A stretch of 60,054 nucleotides of DNA, taken from positions 1 to 60,054 of the forward strand of contig CALDGQ010000032.1 in the NCBI GenBank assembly GCA_937941765.1, written 5' to 3'. Below, in pieces: positions 37,476 to 45,463 of the stretch (positions within the stretch are counted from its first letter, which is position 1; each line of letters begins with the position of its first letter). Both the position numbers and the translations under genes were made by a program. The notes under the pieces were generated by a model. That model made no database searches. It was not told where the DNA came from and was given only the letters and a program-made list of their open reading frames with translations. The DNA is from an uncultured Saprospiraceae bacterium. Lineage in GTDB: Bacteria; Bacteroidota; Bacteroidia; Chitinophagales; Saprospiraceae.

Positions 37476-39299
37476 TTAAACATTATAAATATCAGAAATC
37501 TCATTCTTATGCTTTTCCCGAATAACTCTACGTTTCAATTTCAAAGTAGGTGTCAATTCTGCATCTGTACCATCTGTTTTCATTGGTCCCCACTCACAAT
37601 TCAATAACTTGAACTTTTTGATTTGTTCAATATGACTAAATTCTGGATTGATGTCATCTATTATTTTTTGAAATGCCGCTAATACCTTTTCATTCTTACA
37701 AACAGCAGCCATGTCTGAGGAATCAACATCATTTTCTTTACACCAATTTATCAATGCTTCTTGTGCAGGTAATATCAAAGCTGAAACAAATTTCTGCTTG
37801 TCTCCTACCACCATTACTTGTTCTATCAAGAAGTCTTCTTTTAATTTATTCTCAATAGGTGCAGGTGCAACATATTTTCCACCAGAAGTTTTTAATAATT
37901 CTTTTTTACGATCAGTGATTTTTAAACATTTTGTACCCGAGCTATTGGTAACAAAGGTTCCGATATCTCCTGTTCTAAACCAACGTTCTCCATCAATTTC
38001 TTTAAATACTTTGGCATTCGCTTCTGGATTATTGTGATAACCAATCATCACGTTTGGTCCTTTTGCAATAATTTCTCCTTCATCATTATTGTAGTCTCCT
38101 TCAGAACGATCAATTCTAATTTCAAGACCTGGAATAATCGGTCCAACTGTACCTAACATAGCTTTGTCGTTGTCGATATGATTGATACTCAAAGTTGGTG
38201 ATGTTTCCGTCAATCCATACCCTTCTCTGATCGGAATACCTGCAGCTGAAAATACTTGTGCCATTTTACGTGGACAAGGTGCAGCACCCGTAACAATCAT
38301 TTTTACATTACCTCCTAAAGCTTCTCTCCATTTGCTGAAAATTAATTTATCCGCAATTTTCCATTTGAACCCTGTCATTCCTGAAGGCTTGAAATCAAAT
38401 GCATAATCATCCGTTAAGCCCAATGCCCAGAAGAATAATTTCTTCTTGGTACCTTCTAATGTTAATCCTTTATTATAAATTTTCTCGTATACTTTTTCTA
38501 ACAATCTAGGCACAGTTGTGAAAAAGTAAGGTTTTACATCTTGAAGATCTCCCGTTTCACCACCTAGATTATCTGTACCTGTAAAATGGACTACAGAAGA
38601 ACGCCACATATACCCATAAGAAACCGCTCTTTCAAAAATATGACACATCGGTAAGAAACTTAAAACTGGTTTTCCCTGCTCCAAATTAAGTGCGTCTAAT
38701 GTTGTTTGGATAACATGTCCGATATTCGTATGACTCAGCATCACACCTTTTGGATTTCCTGTTGTACCAGAAGTGTAAATGATGGTTGCCAATTCATCAG
38801 GCTTAACCGCTGCTTTTCTTTTTTCAACTTCTTCGTAATTATCTTCATTCCAGATATCTTCCCAATAGGGCTTTCCTGGTTGCTTATCAAAAGTGAAGGT
38901 CTTTTTGTAAGATGGAACATTTGGACTTGCTTTCTCGAACTTCTCATACAAATCATCCGCTCCAACAAATGCATATTGCACTTCCGAATCATTTAGGATA
39001 TATTCATATTCTTTTGGTGAAATCGTTGGATAGACTGGTACATTCACAACACCAATAATTTGTGTTGCAATATCTGCTACTATAAATTCTGGTCGGTTTT
39101 TATACGCTGCAATGGCAATTTTATCTCCTGGTTGCAATCCCATACCAACCAATCCACTTGCTAATTTCATCGCTTGATTTATCACATCATCCGTACTCCA
39201 ATAAATCCATTTCCCATTTTCTTTTCTACCAAATGCTTTTTCTAATGGATAGTTTTCTTTTTGAAAATATATGTAATCGAAAAGTCTTGTTGGTTTCAT
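37476..39299 (-). CDS. Long-chain fatty acid-CoA ligase (AMP-binding)
   Basis: The 607-residue protein has the adenylate-forming signature TIIYTSGTTGNPKG (173-185), then VLSFLPMCHIFERA, GYGLTETSPTLS (A5), RWFRTGDIGTF (A7) and the hinge-lysine region ITDRKKELLKTSGGKYVAPAPIE (A8). The GGKYVAP form and the length fit long-chain acyl-CoA synthetases (FadD15/Faa type). It activates fatty acids with ATP and CoA at the membrane for lipid synthesis or oxidation. The following small membrane protein gene is transcribed in the same direction and may be in the same unit. Confidence 0.93.
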   Translation of the reverse strand: MKPTRLFDYIYFQKENYPLEKAFGRKENGKWIYWSTDDVINQAMKLASGLVGMGLQPGDKIAIAAYKNRPEFIVADIATQIIGVVNVPVYPTISPKEYEYILNDSEVQYAFVGADDLYEKFEKASPNVPSYKKTFTFDKQPGKPYWEDIWNEDNYEEVEKRKAAVKPDELATIIYTSGTTGNPKGVMLSHTNIGHVIQTTLDALNLEQGKPVLSFLPMCHIFERAVSYGYMWRSSVVHFTGTDNLGGETGDLQDVKPYFFTTVPRLLEKVYEKIYNKGLTLEGTKKKLFFWALGLTDDYAFDFKPSGMTGFKWKIADKLIFSKWREALGGNVKMIVTGAAPCPRKMAQVFSAAGIPIREGYGLTETSPTLSINHIDNDKAMLGTVGPIIPGLEIRIDRSEGDYNNDEGEIIAKGPNVMIGYHNNPEANAKVFKEIDGERWFRTGDIGTFVTNSSGTKCLKITDRKKELLKTSGGKYVAPAPIENKLKEDFLIEQVMVVGDKQKFVSALILPAQEALINWCKENDVDSSDMAAVCKNEKVLAAFQKIIDDINPEFSHIEQIKKFKLLNCEWGPMKTDGTDAELTPTLKLKRRVIREKHKNEISDIYNV

Positions 39300-39336
39300 T
39301 GTCTTTGTTTGTCTATTAAAAAATATTTCAGGTTTA

Positions 39337-39597
39337 TTAATGCTCTTTACTTAAAAAATGATCGCCGACATCATCTACTTTTTGGAAACTATGTAATCGG
39401 GTTTGACATTTTTCACAAATACCTAAGTGTGCAATAAATCGTCGATAGATCGCATCATCATGCTTCAATGTGCCTTTGTAAAATTTTCCGATTTCATAAT
39501 CAGTGACACATTTTCTTTCAGATACAATTTGTCTAACTACTTTAATTACTGCGGCAATAGAACCAGCAATAAATGCAAGCAATACTATTTGAATCAT
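39337..39597 (-). CDS. Small membrane protein with HxxxCxxC zinc-finger-like motif
   Basis: The 86-residue protein has one N-terminal transmembrane helix (residues 3-21) and a cytoplasmic part with HLGICEKCQTRL, an H-x3-C-x2-C pattern seen in anti-sigma-factor zinc-binding domains. It lies 37 bases upstream of the acyl-CoA ligase on the same strand. It is far shorter than normal anti-sigma factors and no sigma factor is adjacent, so only a zinc-binding membrane protein of unknown role can be stated. Confidence 0.6.
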   Translation of the reverse strand: MIQIVLLAFIAGSIAAVIKVVRQIVSERKCVTDYEIGKFYKGTLKHDDAIYRRFIAHLGICEKCQTRLHSFQKVDDVGDHFLSKEH

Positions 39598-39715
39598 ACC
39601 TTCATTTTAGGAAGTTCAAAATAGTTAATTTTATTTGTTTTTTTGAATAATAAGGAAAGAATGAGATGGTAGTTAAGTTAGGTGTGAAATTTTATTTTGT
39701 CTAAACGTGATTTAT

Positions 39716-40162
39716 GTAACTGCCATTTTCAAATGGCAACGTAGACAAAGCATGTTGGGTGTACTGACATAGGCAATATTTATATCTTCAAACTTTCTAC
39801 CGATGCTATTCAGCATTTATTTATAGTTTCATCTTTTTTGCTTTGTCCTCGCCGGACGGGCGATACTTTTTCCTTAGATGAAAAAGTATCCAAAAAATCA
39901 AGTCGATTTAAATGCCCAACGAAGAACGCCGCTCGCTCCACCCACCCTAAATCGACAGGAACCTCATTATTTCATATTGAGGCCTCCCGCAAAGCGGATA
40001 TTCATTCAACTTTATTTTGAAAATTAAAAATTCTTCTTACCAAGCATTGATATAACTCATACTTTTTCTGCGATTTATCTACATATTTTTCACGTCCTCT
40101 TTCTACGATTTTTAGCGATTTCTGTGTGAGGAAATTTTACGCCATTTGAAAATGGCGGTTAC
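39716..40162. repeat. MITE-like element with 23-bp terminal inverted repeats
   Basis: The ends (39716-39738 and 40140-40162) are inverted copies matching at 21 of 23 positions, each containing its own 8-bp palindrome (GCCATTTTCAAATGGC type). The interior includes CTTTTTCCTTAGATGAAAAAG-type palindromic sequence and a short GC-rich block unlike the surrounding DNA. It is non-coding. Confidence 0.5.
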
Positions 40163-40171
40163 AGTCACGCA

Positions 40172-40209
40172 AAAAAAAATGAGCCGTCCCAACTTTTTGG
40201 GAACGACTC
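40172..40209 (-). terminator. Strong minus-strand intrinsic terminator without an upstream gene
   Basis: The stem pairs GAGCCGTCCCAA (40181-40192) with TTGGGAACGACTC (40197-40209), about 12 bp with one bulge, and is followed on the minus strand by nine T after one A. The plus-strand side lacks a T run. Confidence 0.75.
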
Positions 40210-40365
40210 AATTATCCATAACTCATAAAAAAGTCAAATTTATTGGCTGAATATAAGTTCAGCAGCACCTTACCAAGAAGGCAGGTTATTTTGCATTTTT
40301 TTGAAAATGCAAAAACACAAAATTATTGATTGTATAATTTTTGAAAAGAAGTAACCGATTATCTC
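40172..40365 (-). ncRNA. Candidate non-coding RNA of about 190 bases
   Basis: A strong minus-strand terminator (40172-40209) has no minus-strand ORF ahead of it for about 270 bases. A -7-like element TGTCTTTG (40378-40371, one mismatch to TAnnTTTG) lies upstream. The interval contains hairpins such as TTTTGCATTTT/AAAATGCAAAA (about 40289-40314), CCTT/AAGG around 40269-40282 and CTGAA/TTCAG around 40247-40262. The family is not recognised; it is not SRP RNA or tmRNA by the motifs I can see. Confidence 0.35.
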
Positions 40366-40480
40366 GAATACAAAGACAATCTATGACATTATGCCAGTTA
40401 ACACAATAACTCAATCGGTGTATAATTCATAATTAAAAAAATTGTCCTAATTTGAATCGTAATTCTAAATCGCCAATATT

Positions 40481-42670
40481 ATGCTACTACGATTTCTATT
40501 TTTCTTCTTCTTTATTAATGTTTTTTGTTGCTCGATTTTCGGACAGACACCCGAAAGTGAAGTGATTAGATATGAGACAATTTCTATCATCGAAAATGGA
40601 GTAACGCTTTCGCTTCCATACACTGGTGGTTTTAATAGTCCTATTTATACAGAGGCAGATTTAAATAATGACGGTATCCAAGATTTATTTATATACGAGC
40701 GAACCGATAATTCTGGGAACTATGTGTTCAGAAATGGTCCCAATGACTACTATTCTGGATTTGAATTTCAAAAGAACTTGCCACCATTAAAAGGATGGGC
40801 ATTGATGTATGATTACAATTGCGATGACATTCCTGATCTTTTCACAGCGACGGATGATTTAATTATTGTTTACAAAGGTGCATATGATAATAACAATGAA
40901 CTACAGTTTACAGTTGCGAAAGAAAAATTAACAATCACTAACAATGAAGATATTTTTTCTTTAACTGACAATGTACCATCGATAGTTGATATTGATGCCG
41001 ATGGTGATTTAGATATATTATCGTTTAAAACTGCTGCAGGACAACAAGTCGCTTTATACAAAAACCAAAGTATGGAATTATACAATCATTGTGATAGTTT
41101 GGTTTTTAACTTGTCAACAGCATGTTATGGAAATTTCAAAGACGAAGGTATGATTCCTCTAACGCTTGATATCAATCCTGATAGTTGTGGCATGGGAATG
41201 CCTGAATTAATTGCGAATAGACATGGGATTTCCTCCCTCCTCTCTTTTGATAATGACAACGACGGTTTATATGAATTGATGATTGGAAATGAATTTTATA
41301 ACTCCGTAACTGTATTGTCAAATAATGGTACACCCGATGATGCGCATTTTTACAAACAAGATAATTCTTTCCCTTCTATATCCACTCCGATTAATATGGT
41401 CAGCTTACCAACACCTTCTTGGGTGGATGTTAATATGGATGGTGTCGGAGAAATTCTTATTTCAAACCGAAGTTCTGCCTCTAGTCAAAATTATGCATTC
41501 ACCAAAGTATACCAACGGGATGAAACCGATAGCTTCGATTTAATTCTAGATACTTTCTTAGTGAAAAACATGATAGATGTTGGACAGGAAGCCACGCCTG
41601 TTTTTTTCGACTTCGATCAGGATGGCTTGACTGATTTATTAGTGGGTAATAGTGGCTACTTCAATCCGTTGAGTGGTTTGGCTGGTGGTATCACTGCTTA
41701 CAAAAATATTGGAAATACCAACAACCCAAAATTTCAATTGGTTGATCGCAATTTTGAAAACATAGTAATATATGATTGGAATTTTGTAGCACCTGCATTT
41801 GGTGATTTGGATGGAGATGGCGATGAAGATATGATTATCGGAGAAGGTTCTGGTAAAATCCATTATTTTCAAAACACAGCAGGTCCCAATAATCCAGTTG
41901 TATTCACCACCGCAATTCCAGAATATCAAGGAATAGACATTGGTAAAAATGCAATCCCGCAAATCATTGACTTGAATCGAGATGGATTACTAGATTTGGT
42001 CATAGGAGCTCAACAAGGCTTATTACTTTATTATCCTAACAATGGAACTGCAACTAATCCAGTTTTTGATGAACAAATTTTTCAACTAGGTGGTGTGGAT
42101 ACTCGTTACTTAGGACAAACATTAGGATGGAGCGCACCTGTTTTTTCAGATTTAGAAACACCTGGCAATTATCTTTTGTATGCCGGAAGTGAAAGTGGAT
42201 TTATTTTTCGATACAACGACATAGAAGGAAATTTATCAGCTGGAAGTTCTTTTACAGAAATGACCAATGCTTTTGCAGATGCTAGAATTGGCAGAAGATC
42301 ACGAATTGATTTAGCAGATATTGATAATGACAATCAAGTAGAAATGGTCATCGCCAATAGTCGAGGTGGAATTGGAATTTATAAATTTGGAGCAAGTACT
42401 CCAACCATTAATTTAAATCCTGAAACTAATTATACCATCTCTCCTAATCCTGCAACCAATGATTTTTATATCGCTGGTCCAGATCTTGAAAAAGTAGAAG
42501 CAGTTGAAATATTTTCGGTAGATGGCAGAAAAATAATTGCCAACTATAATTTTGAAGGAAATCGAATTAAAATTCTTGACCAAAAATCATTGTCAACAGG
42601 ATTATATTTTATAGAAATTCAATTTCCCGATAAAAAGATTAGTAAAAAAATCGTCATGTCGAAATTTTAA
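40481..42670 (+). CDS. Secreted FG-GAP/VCBS repeat protein with T9SS sorting domain
   Basis: The 729-residue protein has a signal peptide (very Phe-rich, ending SIFGQ) and repeated calcium-binding-type FG-GAP/VCBS blades: ADLNNDGIQDLF, VDIDADGDLDIL, FDFDQDGLTDLLVG, GDLDGDGDEDMIIG, IDLNRDGLLDLVIG and ADIDNDNQVEMVI. This predicts a beta-propeller. The last 80 residues (SPNPATNDFYI...GLYFIEI...) are a type A T9SS sorting domain. It should be surface-exposed or released; FG-GAP propellers often bind carbohydrates or proteins. No enzymatic domain is visible. Confidence 0.85.
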   Translation: MLLRFLFFFFFINVFCCSIFGQTPESEVIRYETISIIENGVTLSLPYTGGFNSPIYTEADLNNDGIQDLFIYERTDNSGNYVFRNGPNDYYSGFEFQKNLPPLKGWALMYDYNCDDIPDLFTATDDLIIVYKGAYDNNNELQFTVAKEKLTITNNEDIFSLTDNVPSIVDIDADGDLDILSFKTAAGQQVALYKNQSMELYNHCDSLVFNLSTACYGNFKDEGMIPLTLDINPDSCGMGMPELIANRHGISSLLSFDNDNDGLYELMIGNEFYNSVTVLSNNGTPDDAHFYKQDNSFPSISTPINMVSLPTPSWVDVNMDGVGEILISNRSSASSQNYAFTKVYQRDETDSFDLILDTFLVKNMIDVGQEATPVFFDFDQDGLTDLLVGNSGYFNPLSGLAGGITAYKNIGNTNNPKFQLVDRNFENIVIYDWNFVAPAFGDLDGDGDEDMIIGEGSGKIHYFQNTAGPNNPVVFTTAIPEYQGIDIGKNAIPQIIDLNRDGLLDLVIGAQQGLLLYYPNNGTATNPVFDEQIFQLGGVDTRYLGQTLGWSAPVFSDLETPGNYLLYAGSESGFIFRYNDIEGNLSAGSSFTEMTNAFADARIGRRSRIDLADIDNDNQVEMVIANSRGGIGIYKFGASTPTINLNPETNYTISPNPATNDFYIAGPDLEKVEAVEIFSVDGRKIIANYNFEGNRIKILDQKSLSTGLYFIEIQFPDKKISKKIVMSKF

Positions 42671-42701
42671 TTTATCGACTACGACTTAAGACAAATAAAA
42701 A

Positions 42702-42736
42702 AGGATTCCGTTGCAATAACGGAATCCTAATTTTTT
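42702..42736 (+). terminator. Intrinsic terminator after the FG-GAP gene
   Basis: A perfect 11-bp stem (AGGATTCCGTT at 42702-42712, AACGGAATCCT at 42718-42728) is followed by AATTTTTTG. It ends two bases before the 3' end of the convergent tRNA gene; A's on its left could also serve the minus strand. Confidence 0.85.
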
Positions 42737-42737
42737 G

Positions 42738-42811
42738 CGCTTCTTCAAGGACTTGAACCTTGGACCCTCTGATTAACAGTCAGATGCTCTAACCAGCTGA
42801 GCTAAAGAAGC
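42738..42811 (-). tRNA. tRNA-Asn (anticodon GTT)
   Basis: The minus strand folds as a 74-base tRNA: acceptor stem GCTTCTT with AAGAAGC and discriminator G, TAGCTCAGCTGGTTAGAGC D arm, anticodon stem TCTGA/TCAGA enclosing CTGTTAA (anticodon GTT), and a T arm with GGTTCAAGTCC. No CCA is encoded. Confidence 0.97.
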
Positions 42812-42953
42812 GTCTGAGTTTCTATGTAGAATTTACTCAATTCATAAAGAATTACTCAAATTTAATGCCCTTTCAATTAAAAGGCGATGCAAATCTATTA
42901 ATATATAGAATAAAGTGCAATCTTTGCGCAAATATTTTAACGACAATTTAATT

Positions 42954-43871
42954 ATGAGTTTAGTTACAGTAGGAACAGTAGCGTTTGATAGTTTGGAAAC
43001 TCCATACGGAAAAGCTGAAATGGTCGTAGGCGGCGCAGCACTTTACGCAAGTATTGCAGCCTCTTACTTCACAAAAGATATAAAACTCGTTTCTGTGGTT
43101 GGTGAAGACTGGCCAAAGAAGGAAATGAAGTATTTAAAGACTAGAGGAATAAATCTGGATGGTCTCCAGATAAAAAAAGGTGAAAAATCTTTCTTTTGGA
43201 AAGGGAAGTATCATGACAACATGAATCAACGTGATACATTGGCCACCGACTTGAATGTCCTCGCAAACTTTGACCCCATCTTACCTGAAAGTTATAAGCA
43301 GAGCAAGTACCTGATGCTTGGAAATTTGACCCCCGAAGTTCAAATGAAAGTTATCAATCAAATGAAAAAGCGACCTAAATTAGTGGTACTCGATACCATG
43401 AATTTCTGGATGGATGTTGCTATGCCAGCTTTAAAGAAAGTGATTAAAAAAGTCGATGTCCTCACCATCAATGATGAGGAGGCTCGACAACTTTCGGGTG
43501 AATATTCTTTAGTCACTGCAGCAAAGAAGATCCAGAAAATGGGTCCTAAATTTTTGATCATCAAAAAAGGAGAACACGGTGCAATGTTGTTCCAAGGAGA
43601 AAAAATGTTTTATGCTCCAGCGCTTCCTTTGGCAAAAGTATTTGATCCAACAGGTGCTGGCGATACTTTCGCTGGTGGATTTATCGGATACATCGCAAAG
43701 ACCAACAGCATCACTTTCGAAAACATGAAGCGTGCCGTAATCTATGGTTCTTGCCTAGCTTCTTTTTGTGTGGAAGAATTTAGTATCGGTAGATTGAAAA
43801 AATTGAAAGCTGCTGATGTCAACAAACGAGTTAAGAAATTTGAAAACTTGGTTAAGTTTTCAATGAAGTAA
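42954..43871 (+). CDS. PfkB-family carbohydrate/nucleoside kinase
   Basis: The ATG at 42954 is preferred over an upstream GTG (42915) because a promoter -7-like AATCTTTG lies at 42919-42926, inside the longer form; this gives 305 residues. Ribokinase-fold features include the N-terminal GGAALYASIAASYF with preceding GTVAFDSLETPYG, VVLDTMNFW, LTINDEEARQLSG and the catalytic DPTGAGDTFAGGFIGYI with Asp237 as base. The family phosphorylates sugars or nucleosides with ATP. In Bacteroidota this lineage is annotated only as sugar kinase; ribokinase, fructokinase and adenosine kinase cannot be separated here. It is followed by a terminator. Confidence 0.88.
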   Translation: MSLVTVGTVAFDSLETPYGKAEMVVGGAALYASIAASYFTKDIKLVSVVGEDWPKKEMKYLKTRGINLDGLQIKKGEKSFFWKGKYHDNMNQRDTLATDLNVLANFDPILPESYKQSKYLMLGNLTPEVQMKVINQMKKRPKLVVLDTMNFWMDVAMPALKKVIKKVDVLTINDEEARQLSGEYSLVTAAKKIQKMGPKFLIIKKGEHGAMLFQGEKMFYAPALPLAKVFDPTGAGDTFAGGFIGYIAKTNSITFENMKRAVIYGSCLASFCVEEFSIGRLKKLKAADVNKRVKKFENLVKFSMK

Positions 43872-43891
43872 TATTTCTATTTAGAATAGAT

Positions 43892-43931
43892 AAAACGCCT
43901 TGATGATTAATTTCGTCGAGGCGTTTTTTTT
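43892..43931 (+). terminator. Intrinsic terminator after the PfkB gene
   Basis: A 12-bp stem with two G-U pairs (ACGCCTTGATGA with TCGTCGAGGCGT) is followed by eight T. Its left arm and upstream bases closely match those of the terminator-like hairpin at 48537. Confidence 0.85.
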
Positions 43932-44148
43932 AACCCAATCCTCGGTCCTTCCCTGTGCGTTTTAACCCATCCCTGTACCAGCATAGCTGGACGTCCCTTC
44001 CCTTTAAAAAATGAAGGGGAGTACGTAAACTTGTTTCTTGTGCATACGTATTCCTCGCGTTGGCTCGCGTTTGGCTCGCGATAGGGTCCTTTCCTTTTTT
44101 AAAGGGAAAGGAGGGAGAATTTTTATGAAAATTCGGAAGGATTGGGTT
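43932..44148. repeat. Intergenic element bounded by perfect 11-bp inverted repeats
   Basis: AACCCAATCCT (43932-43942) is inverted exactly at 44138-44148. The interior is rich in polypyrimidine/polypurine palindromes (for example CCTTTCC/GGAAAGG near 44090-44112 and CCTTCCC/GAAGGGG near 43993-44020) and encodes nothing recognisable. It fills most of the gap between the PfkB and 7-TM genes. Confidence 0.55.
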
Positions 44149-44204
44149 CTTAGTCAAGACCTATTTTATTTCCTTTTTCACAATCCTATCACTATCTTTC
44201 CCCA

Positions 44205-45347
44205 ATGAGTGAAGTAACTCAATTTCATAATTTATCACACATCTTCATTTCGCTGATTGGAGCAACCCTTTTATTGGCCATCTATTTTAATATCCGCAAA
44301 CGTTTCAAAAAAATATTGGAAGAAGATGAATCTCAAACTAGAGTGGACAAGGGATTGTTGAACTTGGGATTTGCCATGTTGGTTTGGGTATGTTCTGGTA
44401 TTTGGGAATTGGTAGGTGGGTATTATGCTTTTGACGATGGATTCATTTTTCAAGTTGGGGTGAACTTATTTTCAATTGTCAATAATTTATTTCTGCTATT
44501 AGCACTATCCTATTTTTATCATGCACCTAGTTTTATCAGCAACAATAAAAAGAATGTGAATTTCATCATCGCAATTATCGTGTTGGTGACATTAGCGACT
44601 TTATTGATTTCTCAATTTGTTGGAAATTTTATCATCTATGGAACTAAAATAGTTGCCATTCCCGATCTCCTACTTTCTGGTTTTATTTGCTTTCTTTTAT
44701 TGGTTTCTTTATTCAAAACATTTTCCCATCACGGTTTAAAAATTGTTGCCATTCTTTCTGTCGTTATTGTAGGTTTAATGTTTATTTCCCAACTGCCTGC
44801 TGTATTTGTGAGTTTAAATGATGATTTCTTTTACAGCCTCATTCGAATCATTGCCAAATCTTCTTTGATCTCATTGTTCCTTTTGCTGGCAACTACATGG
44901 GTAATCCAACTTGCCAACACACCTGATGTACATGAGATGCGTATCCGGTTTTTAGATTGGTCTCAAATTTCTCTGACCATACCTTCTAAGAAAATTATCA
45001 AGCAACCAATAGATTTTGGATCTAAAACCACCCAGTATAAAAATTTATTAAAATTGGCCATCCGTCGAAAATATGGTTCTGGAGATGATCAAAGTATTTT
45101 GGTCAATGCTGCTGGCGAAATAAAAAATCAAACTTATCTAAGTCGTATCATCGAAAATATTAATCAGATTCTAAACCTTGATGGAGAAAATAAACTAGAC
45201 CGTCGCGACCTATTCACCTTCTTAGGAGAGAGCAAATACCGACTTCGGATTCTTCCAGAGCAAATTGAGATTGATGAAGCTTTACTCCATGAATTTGTCA
45301 AAAACAGCGAAAACAGCGCCTATTCCGCCATTTGTAACTCATTGTAA
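44205..45347 (+). CDS. Unknown seven-TM membrane protein with soluble C-terminal domain
   Basis: The 380-residue protein has about seven hydrophobic helices (near residues 10-27, 49-70, 80-105, 113-132, 143-167, 175-196 and 205-230), then a cytoplasmic domain of about 140 residues (starting HEMRIRFLDWSQISLTIPSKKII) with basic and acidic patches. The layout resembles a receptor with a cytoplasmic output module, but I see no histidine-kinase, GGDEF or other known motif. It stands between a repeat element and the POT transporter gene, with 116 bases to the latter. Confidence 0.6.
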   Translation: MSEVTQFHNLSHIFISLIGATLLLAIYFNIRKRFKKILEEDESQTRVDKGLLNLGFAMLVWVCSGIWELVGGYYAFDDGFIFQVGVNLFSIVNNLFLLLALSYFYHAPSFISNNKKNVNFIIAIIVLVTLATLLISQFVGNFIIYGTKIVAIPDLLLSGFICFLLLVSLFKTFSHHGLKIVAILSVVIVGLMFISQLPAVFVSLNDDFFYSLIRIIAKSSLISLFLLLATTWVIQLANTPDVHEMRIRFLDWSQISLTIPSKKIIKQPIDFGSKTTQYKNLLKLAIRRKYGSGDDQSILVNAAGEIKNQTYLSRIIENINQILNLDGENKLDRRDLFTFLGESKYRLRILPEQIEIDEALLHEFVKNSENSAYSAICNSL

Positions 45348-45463
45348 CCGGCTCACAATTGATTACAGCCAGTAATTTGTTGTTATTTTTCATCACAACC
45401 CTTGCCGCAATTTCCAATCTGTAGCTTCTTTGAGTTTTATTGATTTAAAACTTTCTAGAAACT

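Larger units (their letters stand above)
39598..40480. other. Long intergenic region with inverted-repeat element and candidate RNA
   Basis: No protein gene is evident in 883 bases; an ORF at 39838-40020 lies inside a repeat-like segment and has no protein-like character. The region holds an element bounded by inverted repeats (39716-40162) and, to its right, a strong minus-strand terminator with upstream sequence that may encode an RNA. Both are listed separately. Confidence 0.5.

Noticed and set aside
39838..40020. 60-codon ORF in the inverted-repeat element
   Set aside because: It lies in palindromic repeat DNA, has no signal or domain and no promoter or start context.
40247..40290. Possible SRP RNA or tRNA fragment in the candidate RNA region
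   Set aside because: The GGAAGGAAGCAGCC-type SRP loop is absent on both strands, and the CACCTTACCAAG segment cannot be extended to D, T and acceptor arms of a tRNA.
43930..44157. 75-codon minus-strand ORF between the PfkB and 7-TM genes
   Set aside because: It is fully contained in the inverted-repeat element and follows its palindromes; no sign of a real gene.
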